Shown here in pieces: positions 21,349 through 32,190 of a stretch of 64,000 nt of DNA (position 1 is the first letter of the stretch; each line of letters begins with the position of its first letter). The notes beneath the pieces were generated by a model. The model saw nothing but the letters and a program-made list of their open reading frames with translations, had not been told where the DNA came from and made no database searches. Where the stretch lies: the NCBI GenBank assembly GCA_015179045.1, contig WHUZ01000052.1, positions 186,001 to 250,000 on the forward strand, in the 5' to 3' direction. Origin of the DNA: Kalaharituber pfeilii (taxonomy: Eukaryota; Ascomycota; Pezizomycetes; Pezizales; Pezizaceae). Both the position numbers and the translations under genes were made by a program.

Positions 21349-23037
21349 ATGTCCGACTTTGAGACCGCTCACCAATGCGAAGATGCCGACAGAGTTCTAC
21401 TACAGGTCCCTTATGCTGGCGAACTCGCCCCCCTCATACTCTCCCGATTTGAGGCCGACATTCCGTGTAGCGAACTAGGCCCGTCCAACCTCCTCACCAA
21501 GCTCAACAATCTACTTGATACTTCATATACGCTTGAAACCCCTGGCATCCATCTCCTCCTGTCTGAATGCATAAATAATTGTTATGATTTTGGCACTACC
21601 TATGCCCGTCTCCGAAACTACTGGGGCAATTCTTCCATATTATCCCTACAGGACTTCACCACACTTTCCCAAACCCTTGCGGAATTTGAGGCCAGGGACA
21701 CTGAAATCCGTGCCAAAGCCCAAGCCGGCAATACCATCGTTAATCCATGGAGGGTACCGCCACGAAGGCTGTGGGACCTGTTTGCCCACCGCGTTATACC
21801 TGGGTCGATCGCCATCGGGCTTGGGCCGCCAATGTACTGGCCAATCTCACATAGCTGGACAGATGACATGGTTGGGTTGGACACGCCTGTCAATGGGCAC
21901 GAGTGGCCTGTGCCCATTCCGACTGGGGTTACCCTTGAGAGCGTCCGCAACGAACTGCTAAATCTCGGTGCAGAATATGTCTGGCTTGATATCCTTTGTT
22001 TACGACAGCGGAGTGGGGACCCTGCGAAAGAAGCCTTGCGGGCGAAAGAGTGGGCGATCGATGTTCCAACCATTGGAAACATGTATCAGCACCCGTCGGC
22101 TGCCCAGAGGGTGCAGTACTGTAACGGCTTCGGTCGGGCATTTAGTACGGAGGGGTGGGACGGACCAAGGCACTGGCTCAACCGTGCGTGGACATTGCAG
22201 GAGATCAGCCGTGACGCCGTAATCGGTGGGGTTACACTGAAGCATCCTGATCCTATGCAGGCGAGAAGGAGCGATGGCGACTGTGTGAGCACGTTAGCAG
22301 AAGTGATGAGGCCACTGAACGAGATTCTAACCTCGAGAGAGGACGAAGTGGGGACATTGTACTTGTTTGAGCTGCTAACAGAGATGAAAAGAAGGGCAGC
22401 GACAGGTACAATCGATAAGATCGCGGGACTAAGTTATTTGTTAAGATTAAAGTCTATGCCGGCGTATTATGAAACTTCGGGAGTCGAGAGTGCCTGGGCC
22501 TTATTGGTCGATCAGATGAGTGAATTGACAAGAAGTTTGCTTCTCTTCTTGTTTCCGTGTGCAGGAGATGCAGATAGGAAGTGGATGCCATCATGGAAGC
22601 AAATCGAGCAGATGGACCTTCTACAACTCAGAGGGAGGTGGAGCTTTTTTGGGGAGCGTGTAGAATCAGGGCATGGCAAAGCATACTACCGGGGCCCTTT
22701 TATCCCAAAGTGTCTCATCCGTGGGTTAAATGTACCCCTGTCCGACATGAGCAGTTCGCAGGAAGATGATTCCGATATTAATCCACCGAGATTTGGTGAA
22801 GTTGTGGTTGAAGACAGCGCCGGGGAGGGCCATACTCAACGTGTATGGGCGCGTCATGGGTATCTTATTCCAGATGGTTATTACACAATCGTAGGGAATA
22901 TGGAAGTAGAGAGCCTGGTCGTTTGTGAGTTGCATGCTACTCATGAAAAATTCCTAAAGAAGGTGTCCGTTATCCAAACAGGCGAGGGGCTGGAAGGCTT
23001 TGGGATTCTTCGTAGAAACCCTCACATCTTCGTGTAG
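21349..23037 (+). CDS. HET-domain protein 2
   Basis: A single-exon gene of 562 residues, starting at the ATG after AAACCA and ending at a TAG. The HET domain spans about residues 155-300: ISHSWTDDM, EWPVPIPTG, YVWLDILCLRQ, WAIDVPTIGNMY and HWLNRAWTLQEI. An N-terminal region of about 150 residues ends in PPRRLWDLFAHRV, the same order as in HET protein 1. Downstream, IDKIAGLSYLL, LLLFLFPC and WMPSWKQI are also shared with HET protein 1. HET proteins act in the cytosol as cell-death inducers in vegetative incompatibility, and their partner genes are usually unlinked or adjacent. No NACHT or WD40 partner is present in the same frame. The gene is free of insertions and reads as intact. Confidence 0.88.
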   Translation: MSDFETAHQCEDADRVLLQVPYAGELAPLILSRFEADIPCSELGPSNLLTKLNNLLDTSYTLETPGIHLLLSECINNCYDFGTTYARLRNYWGNSSILSLQDFTTLSQTLAEFEARDTEIRAKAQAGNTIVNPWRVPPRRLWDLFAHRVIPGSIAIGLGPPMYWPISHSWTDDMVGLDTPVNGHEWPVPIPTGVTLESVRNELLNLGAEYVWLDILCLRQRSGDPAKEALRAKEWAIDVPTIGNMYQHPSAAQRVQYCNGFGRAFSTEGWDGPRHWLNRAWTLQEISRDAVIGGVTLKHPDPMQARRSDGDCVSTLAEVMRPLNEILTSREDEVGTLYLFELLTEMKRRAATGTIDKIAGLSYLLRLKSMPAYYETSGVESAWALLVDQMSELTRSLLLFLFPCAGDADRKWMPSWKQIEQMDLLQLRGRWSFFGERVESGHGKAYYRGPFIPKCLIRGLNVPLSDMSSSQEDDSDINPPRFGEVVVEDSAGEGHTQRVWARHGYLIPDGYYTIVGNMEVESLVVCELHATHEKFLKKVSVIQTGEGLEGFGILRRNPHIFV

Positions 23038-23240
23038 GTTGTGGACCGGAATAGTTGGCGCAGAAGGTGGAGGATCCGGAAGTGGGTGCCGTTACGGTCG
23101 GGCTAATATATACGAGCTATCGATCAACAGCTAAAAGATAATTCATTCTCAGGTAATTAGGTAATTTATACTGCTGCGCAGATGGAATAGGCTTCTTCAC
23201 GTAGAATGCTCACACTGTAGTAACAAAGTAGGACGTACGG

Positions 23241-23331
23241 TATATGTGGCTGTTTTTTTTTTTTTTTTTTTTTTTTTATATCATTACTCGCATGGCGCCC
23301 TGAGGGCTATGGCGAGGGATATATGTGGCTG
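23241..23331 (-). mobile_element. LINE-A tail-only insertion (67 bp)
   Basis: TSD TATATGTGGCTG lies at 23241-23252 and 23320-23331. The insert is poly(T) plus the complement of the C:G-type hairpin tail. Confidence 0.93.
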
Positions 23332-23364
23332 GCTCACATGGTTATTATAACAATGCGCAATAAA

Positions 23365-24700
23365 TCATCCACGTTGCAGCTGCCTATCAATTACGCCCAA
23401 ATCCTCCTTGTTAGCTATAATGTGCTCCCATTCATGTGACCTATAGCGGTGGAGGAGCCTTTTGAAGGCGTCACGATTGAAGAGCAAAGGGTGGGAACAA
23501 TGTGATTTGTTTTCTAATATTCTGTCTCCTAGTTGGTCTCGTGATGGCCCCCAGGGCGGTGTACGTGTATATTTATCAAAGCAGACATCAATTGTCATCG
23601 CGTACCAGTTATAGAAGGTATCCGCTAGGAGTGAACTCATAAAGCTCCTCCGAAGCGACAACTCGACTTGAGGGGCTGGTATGTACAGTAGGGCAATGAA
23701 TGATAACGCAGATCAGACACAGAAGCGTATTGCATGAAGTTAAGTAATTACACCCAGGATTGCTGAACCAAATCCAAGGCCACAGGATGAATTCAGTGCA
23801 ATAGGCCGGATATAGGCAGTGGAGTAATATAACTCGGTACTATTGAGTTTACGGTGTAAGATGACAGATAGTATCTCCTACAGGCTTCCGATGGGCCGGT
23901 GCGGTGGAGCTGGCGGAACGAATCTACGGTCACCAATGCGGATGTGGGACTGCGAAAGAAAATAAAAGCAGAAGCTTGTTGATTGTATGAACTATAGTAC
24001 AGGATAACCATTGTGAACAGGCAGAGTGTATACAATGATACCGCGTCTGCATGCACGAAAGGACCGGGTCTAGACTTGGTGGGCTGAGCAATAAGGTAGG
24101 CAAAACGATCAATTCATACCATGTAATATAAGCAATGCATAGCAAGTGATAGCGCAGAAAGAAGAAGAGAAAACCGCTCCCTAGACATCTCCCACTACAT
24201 CCAACACCTACGCCTATATATCACCGGCGTATGACTAAGCCAGACCTTGGCCGTAAGCCAAGAAATGACGAGTACATTGTCAGGTAAGCATGCTGGAAAT
24301 TTGCCGGTCAAAGTGCTGAGCAGGCTCGGCAGTCGGGAGCGGAGTATATGAGAATAATATAGGGCATATATATACAGGATGAATAGCGACAGTAGCGTCA
24401 CAGAGATCATAGCGGCAGCTTAGGATGTCAATGCAATACGGCCAGATCCCTAGAAATAGCTTCGGAGGGCAGGTACTGCACGAAGCCGAAGGCAAAGCTA
24501 GCAAAGGCCAGATTGTGTATCAGATCTCCGATTCTAGGCAGGACATCAGGCCATAACGAATGCAAAGGAGCATACCGGTATGGTGTGGGCAAAGGAATAT
24601 TAGGGAAAAGAACGGACCGAGAGGGCTGAAACAGGGGGCGCGGGTTATGCAGAAAGCCCAAGAGGAACCAAAAACAAGCAGACACCGTGTAGGAGTTCAG
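23365..24700 (-). other. Possible decayed or multi-exon gene, not recognised
   Basis: Several minus-strand frames of 60-98 codons lie in a row (23661-23365, 24056-23793, 24410-24195, 24685-24428). Two contain hydrophobic stretches such as LYTLCLFTMVILYYSS. They could be exons of a membrane protein or chance frames. I could not build a continuous spliced model and name no function. Confidence 0.15.
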
Positions 24701-25253
24701 GGGACAAAATATCTAGTAACAGGACAAGGACATTGGAGGAGCTCGCTCAAGCCGATAGGTAAGGACCGTAAGGCAGAGGAGGAGACGTGCAGACTCCGTT
24801 AGGGAGAGTCGGATACAGGTGGAAAAACAAGGTGAGATGTTGTGTGTATCGCCTTGTTCTGTTGCCTATACGTATCATAATATCCTGTGCGGTAGATTCG
24901 CCCTATATCTGTTTTCAGTTCCAAGAGTCGATCTGGCTTCAAAGGTGCTCGTAGATCGCTACATTTCTTTTGGGCCGAGTTCTTGCGATGCTGGCGTGCA
25001 TTACCGTATAGTATCTTGGATACTGTATATAACGAAGCTTGTGTCCGTAGAGTATATCGGATGCAACGGTGGAAACACGCAACAATAAGTAGCTGGCATT
25101 ATAGCAAGGTTCTCATGTAGAAATCTGGTAAAGTTGTAGTTATATCTGTATGAAGGTGCTGCCACTTTCCGGACGTTCCTGCACATACTTCTCAAAGTAC
25201 AGCAAGAAGTATACTACGATCTCTCTACATTGTTATACATATATATTCAACCT

Positions 25254-25364
25254 GTGACACGCCTACTTTTTTTTTTTTTTTTTTATATCAATACTCGCGT
25301 GCCGCCCTATGGGCTATGGCGAGGGTCTTTATTTAAGTAAAGGAAAACTAAGTGACACGCCTAC
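25254..25364 (-). mobile_element. LINE-A tail-only insertion (85 bp)
   Basis: TSD GTGACACGCCTAC lies at 25254-25266 and 25352-25364. The insert has poly(T), the hairpin complement and about 34 nt of 3' UTR. From 25365 to 26900 no gene could be supported. Confidence 0.93.
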
Positions 25365-26907
25365 GGATCGCTGACTGCGGGCTTCACGATATGTGAGAAC
25401 TTCACTCGCGTACTTGCATCCCACTTTCTATGGTTTTAAACTGATATTTACGTATGTGTGACGTTATGTCACAATAATCAGGAAAATGCCCGCCGGGTAG
25501 GACTGCTGACCGTACGTACGTAGGCGCGTACTTGCATGAATGCGTGAGGGCAAATTTAGGTTTCCTTGATTAATGCCGTCTTGGAAGCACTGTGAAACGT
25601 AGCACGGATCAATAGGTGAAATGTAGCCAAAGTTGCCGGCGAGCTCGAGGGCCCTCGGAAAGTTGAGGACGGCATCGCACTATGTAGTAAATAAATCGGT
25701 AACCGACCTGAACCAAATAGTTATCAAGGTAGTGATTCATCGACGTGATGGGCACAATTAATTGGGGTGCAGTGGGGTTGACATTGCGCAGCAACCCCAT
25801 AGTCAATCATGTGGAGGCACTGGAAGTGTCGATGACACCACAGACAACTGAAGATGGCGTGTTGATCGTTACTGACTCTGGAGAGCAGTGCGGAACGTAT
25901 GGGGCAGGAAACCTTGGCACGGTAGGGCAGTAGTGGAAGTACTGAAAAGGTCCTACGTTGGAAGAGAGAAAGGGGCCCAAGCGACATACATAGATAGATG
26001 AAGCGTGCGAGTTTAGACGGCAATGAAACGGCGGGACCGGCAACAGGGGTAGGCGACGTCTCTACCAAATATGGCAGTTCCAAGAGGACAGTGTGACAGC
26101 TGAGGGATTAAAACCGGAAGCCAAGATATGGATGGCATATGAGAGAAACAGGTCGCAGCGGCAGAATTGACCACTGAATAAACTGGCAAACCTGATGTGA
26201 GTAATTGGAGCTATTTCGGCCGAAGGAGCGGTGAAGGGTTGTATGCACCGCATAGATGAGATGGACAGCTAGAGTACGATTCGCATAGAAAGGTGCAGGC
26301 GGTTATAGACACATATCGGAAAGGTGCGGATTCCGGAGGGCCTGATGGTTGGTGAACCCACACGCACATTAGCTGGCGTAGGTGTGGTATCACATACTCA
26401 TCATAATATAGTTATTATAATCCAGAAAGACAGCAAGAACGTCGATGAACCGCAATCCTGCTTGCTGCCCTGTGAACCCCGCAAGACTAATGGCGCCGTG
26501 CATGCATGAAACCTTAACCCCGCAAAAGACGCATGACACATCCTTAGCTACAAACCTTAACTCACCCGTGTTTGCCTTTTTCTTGCTTCTTACATCGACG
26601 TAACCTTACTGCAGGCCAGGATATGAGCCTTCCGGACATTCGTGAGGATACTGACCGTTGGAAAGTGCTTGCATGCATGTACGCTAGTAATTGTTACCAT
26701 TAGCGGACGTTGCCCCCACTGCAGTGGTATCAACGGCTGTGCGAGTCCCCCAGAGCCACAATGTTTCTAGGGGTACGTAATCAAACTAGTAGAGTCGACT
26801 ACATGCGGATCCTCAGTGACGCAAGTCCCCTTGCTTCGAACCCCTTAGCGATTGAGGAAAGCAACGTGCAGGTTGGGAATAAATGATTCGTGTGACCAAA
26901 GATTTTC

Positions 26908-26914
26908 TATAAAG
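26908..26914 (+). promoter_or_regulatory. TATA box of the small secreted protein gene
   Basis: TATAAAG lies 136 nt upstream of the start codon at 27050, followed by a C/A-rich leader that is common in fungal 5' UTRs. Confidence 0.5.
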
Positions 26915-27049
26915 GTTATCAGGCGTGCCAATTTGCAAAAAAAACAACAGACTCACACTCCCCGCCCTCGGCTACTACAGACCTACCCACACACACGTCA
27001 CCACCTCAAACCGCAAAGAAAAGTCTAGCCCTTGTTCACCCCCTCCACA

Positions 27050-27334
27050 ATGAAGATCACCATCGGGTCCTTACTCCTTCTGTCCTGTGCTGCTACCACC
27101 TTAGGCAACCCAGTCAATCACGACACGGGTGTTACAGGCGACACTGCTGCTGATGGCCACCTCAGGGCTACAAACGACGGCGAGGTCGTCGCTCAAGACA
27201 CTTGCCCGCCTCCATGGGACAACATTATTTGCGGCCTTTTGGAGTGGTGTTGCACTCTTGTTATTCCACCATTCTGCTGCCCCTCCGAATTTAAAAACTG
27301 TCGCCACACGGATCTAGGCCCATTATGTTATTAG
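27050..27334 (+). CDS. Small secreted cysteine-rich protein
   Basis: The 94-residue product starts at the ATG in the context CCACAATGA. Residues 1 to about 19 form a signal peptide (MKITIGSLLLLSC, then AATTLG before the likely cleavage site). The mature part begins with an acidic, unstructured stretch of about 35 residues, then a compact domain with eight cysteines in the order C-x8-C-x5-CC-x7-CC-x6-C-x8-C. Even cysteine count and small size suggest a disulfide-rich extracellular protein. The spacing does not match hydrophobins (C-CC-C-C-CC-C). Such proteins are often effector or antimicrobial candidates in plant-associated fungi, but nothing here proves a role. An in-frame TTG lies 18 nt upstream, but the ATG and signal peptide favour 27050. 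Confidence 0.75.
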   Translation: MKITIGSLLLLSCAATTLGNPVNHDTGVTGDTAADGHLRATNDGEVVAQDTCPPPWDNIICGLLEWCCTLVIPPFCCPSEFKNCRHTDLGPLCY

Positions 27335-27939
27335 TCAACTCGAGGGCCTAGTACTCTGATGGTATGCACGCTAGAATAGATATATGTGCGATACTTGTTG
27401 ATCAATTCCTGACTAACACTGGGTTTACAGGTCGCGGGCTGCACGGACTGAGCGAAAGGGATAATAACTACGGGGGAGTGTAAGGAAAAGTGGATGTCAT
27501 TTCGAGTTTCTCTGTATGACTGAATTTTTTTTTTTTTTTTTTTTTTCCGGGGCTTTGAAAGCAGGCTGGGCTCGCCTTTATTGAGGAGGTATCGAAAGTC
27601 ACGGAACGAGGTGAACAAACAGTGATAGTGGGGCGGAGAAAACTCATGAATTGAATTTTGAAATGTTAAAAGCCAGCATCAATAACAGTTCTGCTTGCCT
27701 ATTGTTTACGTAGATGTTAGCGTCGAAGCCGGCATGGTGCTTGGCGTTGCCGAGCGTGCGGCTGTCAACATCTAGAATAGGAAATGTAGCAAGTAAAGTT
27801 ATTCGTTAACTTCAAAAATCGCATTAGTAATGATACTAACCAGACACATGCTTAGATTTTTTAAGCGCTTGTTGAGACTTCTTTTGCGGCTATTTTTCCG
27901 CCGCATCTCTACTGAGAATTTTATCCCCTCCCAAAGCTT

Positions 27940-28494
27940 TCATTTTTTGCCAAGCCTAATGCTCTGCTTGATTCTTAACACATCAATGGGCCAATTGAAT
28001 TTCTTTTCTTGCACTTTTAATTGAGAGTGTAAAGCTTCAATAACGATGATGAAGATTGGCTCAATGGAGGAACCATTCATGGTTGCCCATGTGGATAGTT
28101 CGGAATTCTTGGATGATTGAGAAGGGGCTTGAGAAGAGATAATAGGTTCCCCAAGTGATACAACAACCTTGGTGTTGAGAATAAAATTTTCTCGAATGCG
28201 GAAGTTAACTAGCAAAGTTCGGTTATTTAATCGAACTTTGCCCGGTACACCAGTCACAAACAATTCGTTCACTACAGCAACCGTGATTAATAATTACCGG
28301 AATTGCTTTACGTTGCAAAATCCGTGGGCACCTAAGCTTGGTGTATACTTGGGAGAATCCGAAAGCGTTACATAGCTACGCATGAGAAGATTGCAAGTTG
28401 AGCCTTGTGAGGTTTTTGTCCGGCTAACCATAGAGGCCCTTGCCCTGTGTTCCTGTTTGGAACGAACCGACTTGTGGTTGGAGGAGGTGGACAT
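27940..28494 (-). CDS. Hypothetical protein, tentative two-exon model
   Basis: Minus-strand frames 28494 to about 28340 and about 28278 to 27940 may join across an intron of about 60 nt (GTGCCC...TTGCTGTAG). The first exon is Ser/Arg-rich (MSTSSNHKSVRSKQEHRARA). The second reads NELFVTGVPGKVRLNNRTLL and ends QSIRLGKK. No family was recognised. Codon use looks plausible, but the splice donor is weak and the model could be wrong. It lies between a poly(T) remnant at about 27524 and a LINE-B copy. Confidence 0.3.
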
Positions 28495-28699
28495 TGGGTT
28501 TGATGACTAAGCACTAGTTATTTAGCAGTTACATGCACTGTTCTGCCAGCGTCGCAGCAATTTAGTTTTCCTCTCACTTGCCCACCCTACCCCGCTACTA
28601 CTCCCACTGCGGGTGCTCGCTGCTCCCCCTATCCCACTTCAACCTCTACTGTATACTGCTACTCATATACCTGTTGCATCAGTTGCACATATCGGTCGC

Positions 28700-29483
28700 T
28701 CTTGCTGCTTACAAACTTGCACGCAGCCATCAGCGCAGTCAAGAGAGCAGCGAAAACTGGAAAGGCAAGGATTGCGGACCTAGCATGCGTAGTAGAGCTT
28801 GTGGCAGGAAGGCGGCCGATATTGCGGGATGCTGGGGCTGTGAAGCCTGCATGGGTGAAGGCTCATGTAGGGATAGAGGGCAATGAGAAGGCAGATGAGA
28901 AGGTCAAAGACGGAGCTAGGTGCCTGAGGTGCAATGGGCAAGCCACGGAAGGTGGTCTGCATAAGAGTTAGTCAGGATGAGGAAGGAGGAGAGAGAACGC
29001 GCTGGTTTTGGAAGGGGAAAATTTGTGACGTGGTGCAGGACAGCCCTCACCAACTACACCTGGTTGTGGACTAGGAAGGGTGGAGTAATGTGTAGGAGGA
29101 AAATCAGTGGTGAGGAGGCACGGTGCACCTGTGGGGAGGCTTGGAGTGCAGAACATGTGGTGTTTGAATATGGCGAGCTGGAGCGGCCCAAGAGCAAGAA
29201 GGAGAATGGTGAGCTGGTCACCTGGCAGTTCTGGGAAGACTTAGAGGGAGACAGGGTGGAGGTAGGAGGGGTAGAGGGCAACCCAGTCGAGGTATGGTTC
29301 ACCAGCCTCGACTTGGGCTAGCTGAAGGGCCGGAGGGTACGAGGGTACGTTGGGCACCCAAATTGTGTACGTAGAATAGATAGATAGGTAGATGCTTTAA
29401 CCTGACCCGGGTATATGGGTCCCTGCCATAGGCTGATAGCCTGTTTGCGGGGCTACGTGACCCCCCCATAACAAAAAAAAAAA
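28700..29483 (+). mobile_element. LINE-B copy, degraded
   Basis: The first part encodes an RNase H end (WVKAHVGIEGNEKADEK). After a frame change the second part (28977-29321) carries the Cys-rich C-terminus (CRRKISGEEARCTCG, HVVFEYGE) and ends TSLDLG. The 3' UTR has GACCCGGGTATATGGGTCCC and the AGGCTGATAGCCT tail, ending GCGGGGCTACGTGAC, a C run and A's. The tail is atypical (ACCCCCCCATAAC before the A's). Confidence 0.75.
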
Positions 29484-29530
29484 TATCGGTCCCTCAAATC
29501 AGTGCCATGAGATACTTTTCCTTTAGCATT

Positions 29531-29889
29531 ACATTCTGTTTCCTGGCGGACCTGGTGAATCCACCCAAGAACAAGGACAAAGATACACTGAGGGCAGTAT
29601 TGGATTGGGCAGAAGGATAAGATGATCTACCTACCGTGGAGACGTAGAGGACTCAGGGAAGGAGTTATTTTCTTAGTTATTTCCTTAAGAGACTACGGAC
29701 ATGGAATGACGGTCTACTATTTATTTTCTTGGTCATATCCTTAAGAGACGATGGACATGGAATGACGGACAATTTCCTTTTCTTTCATTCTCTTTCATTT
29801 TCCGTTCCGATATGTACTTAATCTCGCCATAGTCCCTAGGGCGGCATGCGAGTACTGATATAAAAAAAAATAAAAAAACATTCTGTTTC
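29531..29889 (+). mobile_element. LINE-A copy, 5'-truncated (335 bp)
   Basis: TSD ACATTCTGTTTC lies at 29531-29542 and 29878-29889. The insert encodes only the last codons of ORF2 (ending LRAVLDWAEG), then a 3' UTR with a duplicated segment (GGACATGGAATGACGG twice, near 29698 and 29753) and the CTCGCC...GCGAG tail. Confidence 0.92.
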
Positions 29890-30219
29890 TTCCCCATTTA
29901 TTAAAACAAAGTGGTATAAGGGGGCATGTACATATTTTATTCTATCTTGAGTTTGCTGGCTTTCTTTCTTAGTTAAATTACCATCACAAATTTAATAGTT
30001 ACTAAAGGTGTACATTTTTAACCCATTCACATATAAAAACTTCTTATCTTTGATTTTCAAATCACTATTGCCAAAAAAAAATAAATGAATAGATATCACT
30101 TCAAAATATTTATTTCTTCATTCACTAATTTATCAGGATCTGATACAAAATTAATCCTTTCTATTTATTTTGGTTGTGATTTGAGGTTGAAGTTTGATGC
30201 GAGATTCACGCTGCATATA

Positions 30220-30760
30220 GATGTCTCCAACGGCGGTGAAGGTCACCACCCCCTGACGAGGCAAGGCTGACAGCCGGGTGTAGTGCCAAGGCACCACTTG
30301 TGGCACCCGCGCCAAGAGATCCCCACTCTCGGTTCTGCGTGACGTGCTGCGGAGGAGTCATTATCATTCTGGATTACAGCAAATTAGACGCGCGCGCTGC
30401 GGGTTTGGGCTCGCAAAAGACAAGGCTGCCACAACCAGGCGCGGAGGGATGCCGTGCGCCGCGCCTTTGAGATGTCATGCGCTGAGCGCTGCCGGCTTCG
30501 CCAGCATGCCTGCGCTTAAGCTCACTCTTGGCGCACATGGAATTTTAGACGCAGGAGCAGCCTGCGGACGGGCCTCGTGAGGTTCGAGACGAGGCGGAAT
30601 ACTTGCGCCCAGAGAACCAGCTGCCAAACGTCATTTCCCCAGAGTAGGCTTCGTCATGCGGCGAGCACGCCGCGGCCATCGCAGTCATATGAGCTCGATT
30701 TTGCCATCGACGACAGCGAGTGGCGGCAACCCGCGTTGAGGGGGCGATAGCGCCACGGCA
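30220..30760. other. GC-rich island, no gene identified
   Basis: This segment is clearly richer in G and C than its AT-rich left flank. It contains many GCGC motifs and a short inverted repeat (GTGCCAAGGCACCAC). Open frames are short and none is convincing. It may be the remains of a different repeat family. Confidence 0.4.
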
Positions 30761-30769
30761 GGTATCTCT

Positions 30770-30829
30770 CACTACGCCATAGCCCCCAGGGCGGCACGCG
30801 ATCAATGATTTTTTTTAAAAAAAAAAAAT
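30770..30829 (+). mobile_element. LINE-A tail-only insertion
   Basis: The tail reads ACGCCATAGCCCCCAGGGCGGCACGCGATCAATG, here noted in parts: ACGCCATAGCC, GGGCGGCACGCGAT, then T8A12 in place of a simple poly(A). Both flanks carry the inverted words ACTACGCCA and TGGCGTAGT, so a simple TSD is not visible. Confidence 0.65.
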
Positions 30830-31032
30830 CTGGCGTAGTATACGAATAGCAATTTCTAAAAATGAAAAGTATTAAACTTCAGCCGCAGTCTGGCAGTATT
30901 GTAAGGTCTTGGCTCAGGTGCTATATGCTTGTGAAAACGTCATGATTGCCATTTTTGTATATAAACCAGCACAGCCACACTTGCTATAAGCCAATCATGA
31001 TAATATGTTGATATGCGTAACTTGTATGATTC

Positions 31033-32170
31033 TTTTTTTTTTTTAATATCATTTATCGCGTGCCGCCCTATGGGCTATGGCGATTTAGGTACATGCATAG
31101 GAAATAAAAAACAGTAAGTTACAGTGGGGCCCGCGGTATGTGAGGATGATGCGGGTTCCAGGTCAAAACACGACGAGTCCTATCTCCTGCCCCTGTCTGA
31201 CTCGTACTTGGATACCCTCAACCATTTCCCTCCCAATCGCACTTTCTGTAGTTCGGTTTCTTCCTCCAAGTAAACCACGGCTGAGCTAGTCACTTTTCCC
31301 TCGTCGATTAGCGTCTGTCTTCGTCTCAGCCATCTGATCTCAACCGTCTTTCCTAGTTCTCGGTTAGTTTCCTCCAACCATCTTTGGACTTTCCCTAGGT
31401 CCTTCCTTAGGGCAATTCCGTGCACGACGATGCCTGGTTTTTTGGTGGTGGCAACGGGGCTGGGTGGGGGAGTGCGTCTTGTGTTGGGGCTAGATGTGGT
31501 TTCCCTGGAGCTTGGTGTTACGGATTGCAACCGACCGTTTGCAAACCGTAACAGTACTACCGGTCGGGTCGCCGGTTCAAACCTTGCCTGTAGCCAACGT
31601 CAGATACTGCAGGTGACCTTTGAATTTGATAAGCGGCTTACAGTCACATGCCGGTCGCTGGTTATAAAGTAGTGTGGTGGTGGCACATGAAATTGAAGCC
31701 CTAAGGCGGTAACGGGTGACTGGGGGTTAATATATAGAGAGTCCGGGACGTACTCTGCCTGCGGGGGAGTAATGTCACGGCTTGGCGTGCCATGGCGGCA
31801 GAGGGAAGCTGATTACTAGTACGTGTGGACGTCTAAGGGAGCCAAGATCCTTGACCACGTGCGCAAACGTAAGCGAGTCGCTGACCGGCCCGTACGGATA
31901 CTCCTATATATACCGACCGCACTACCGGGTGGTACCGGTAGTTCTACCTTTTGGTGCAACGGTTTGCAAACGGTCGGTTGCAATCCGTAACACTTGGGGT
32001 GTGTTTTGGGGGTTCGGGTGCTTGGGCCTTGGTGCTGGCAGCGGGTAGCTTGTACGAGGTTGCAGGCACAGCAGGGCGGGTGGGACGGATCACCAGTGAT
32101 ATACACTGTTTAGGCAATATCACCAGTTTGAGTAATGAAACAAGAAATTTTGTCATAGCCTCCAGGGTGC
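31033..32170 (-). mobile_element. LINE ORF1 segment joined to a LINE-A tail, with a solo LTR inside
   Basis: Poly(T) and the complement of the A:T-type LINE-A hairpin tail (about 31033-31085) are followed by a minus-strand frame to 31530, then, across a solo LTR, by 31998 to about 32156. The protein is a LINE ORF1/gag-like segment: Pro/Ser/Thr-rich linker, then PGIVVHGIALRKDLGKVQRW, VEIRWLRRRQ and VYLEEETELQKVRLGGKWLR. ORF1 proteins of Tad-like LINEs bind element RNA. All of ORF2 is missing, so ORF1 sits next to the 3' tail. This is an internally deleted derivative or the result of template switching. Confidence 0.65.
31511..31997. mobile_element. Solo LTR (477 bp) with 5-bp TSD CTTGG
   Basis: TSD CTTGG lies at 31511-31515 and 31993-31997. 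The element (31516-31992) starts TGTTACGGATT and ends AATCCGTAACA. Its first and last 35 or so bp are inverted copies of each other. Inside are a TATATATA block at about 31904 and CTACCTTTTGGTGCAACGG near the end. The TG...CA ends and 5-bp TSD define an LTR left by recombination. Removing it and one TSD joins the ORF1 frame as KHTPSSRETTSSP. Confidence 0.88.
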
Positions 32171-32190
32171 TATACGAGAAAAAAGCAAAG
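32148..32190 (+). mobile_element. Degenerate LINE-A tail
   Basis: TCATAGCCTCCAGGGTGCTA followed by TACGAG and an A-rich run resembles a mutated LINE-A hairpin tail. The stem is imperfect and no TSD is visible. From 32200 to 33040 no gene is supported. Confidence 0.4.

Noticed and set aside
27523..27600. Poly(T) followed by CCGGGGCTTTGAAAGCAGGC as a third LINE tail family
   Set aside because: Only one occurrence is visible and no TSD was found.
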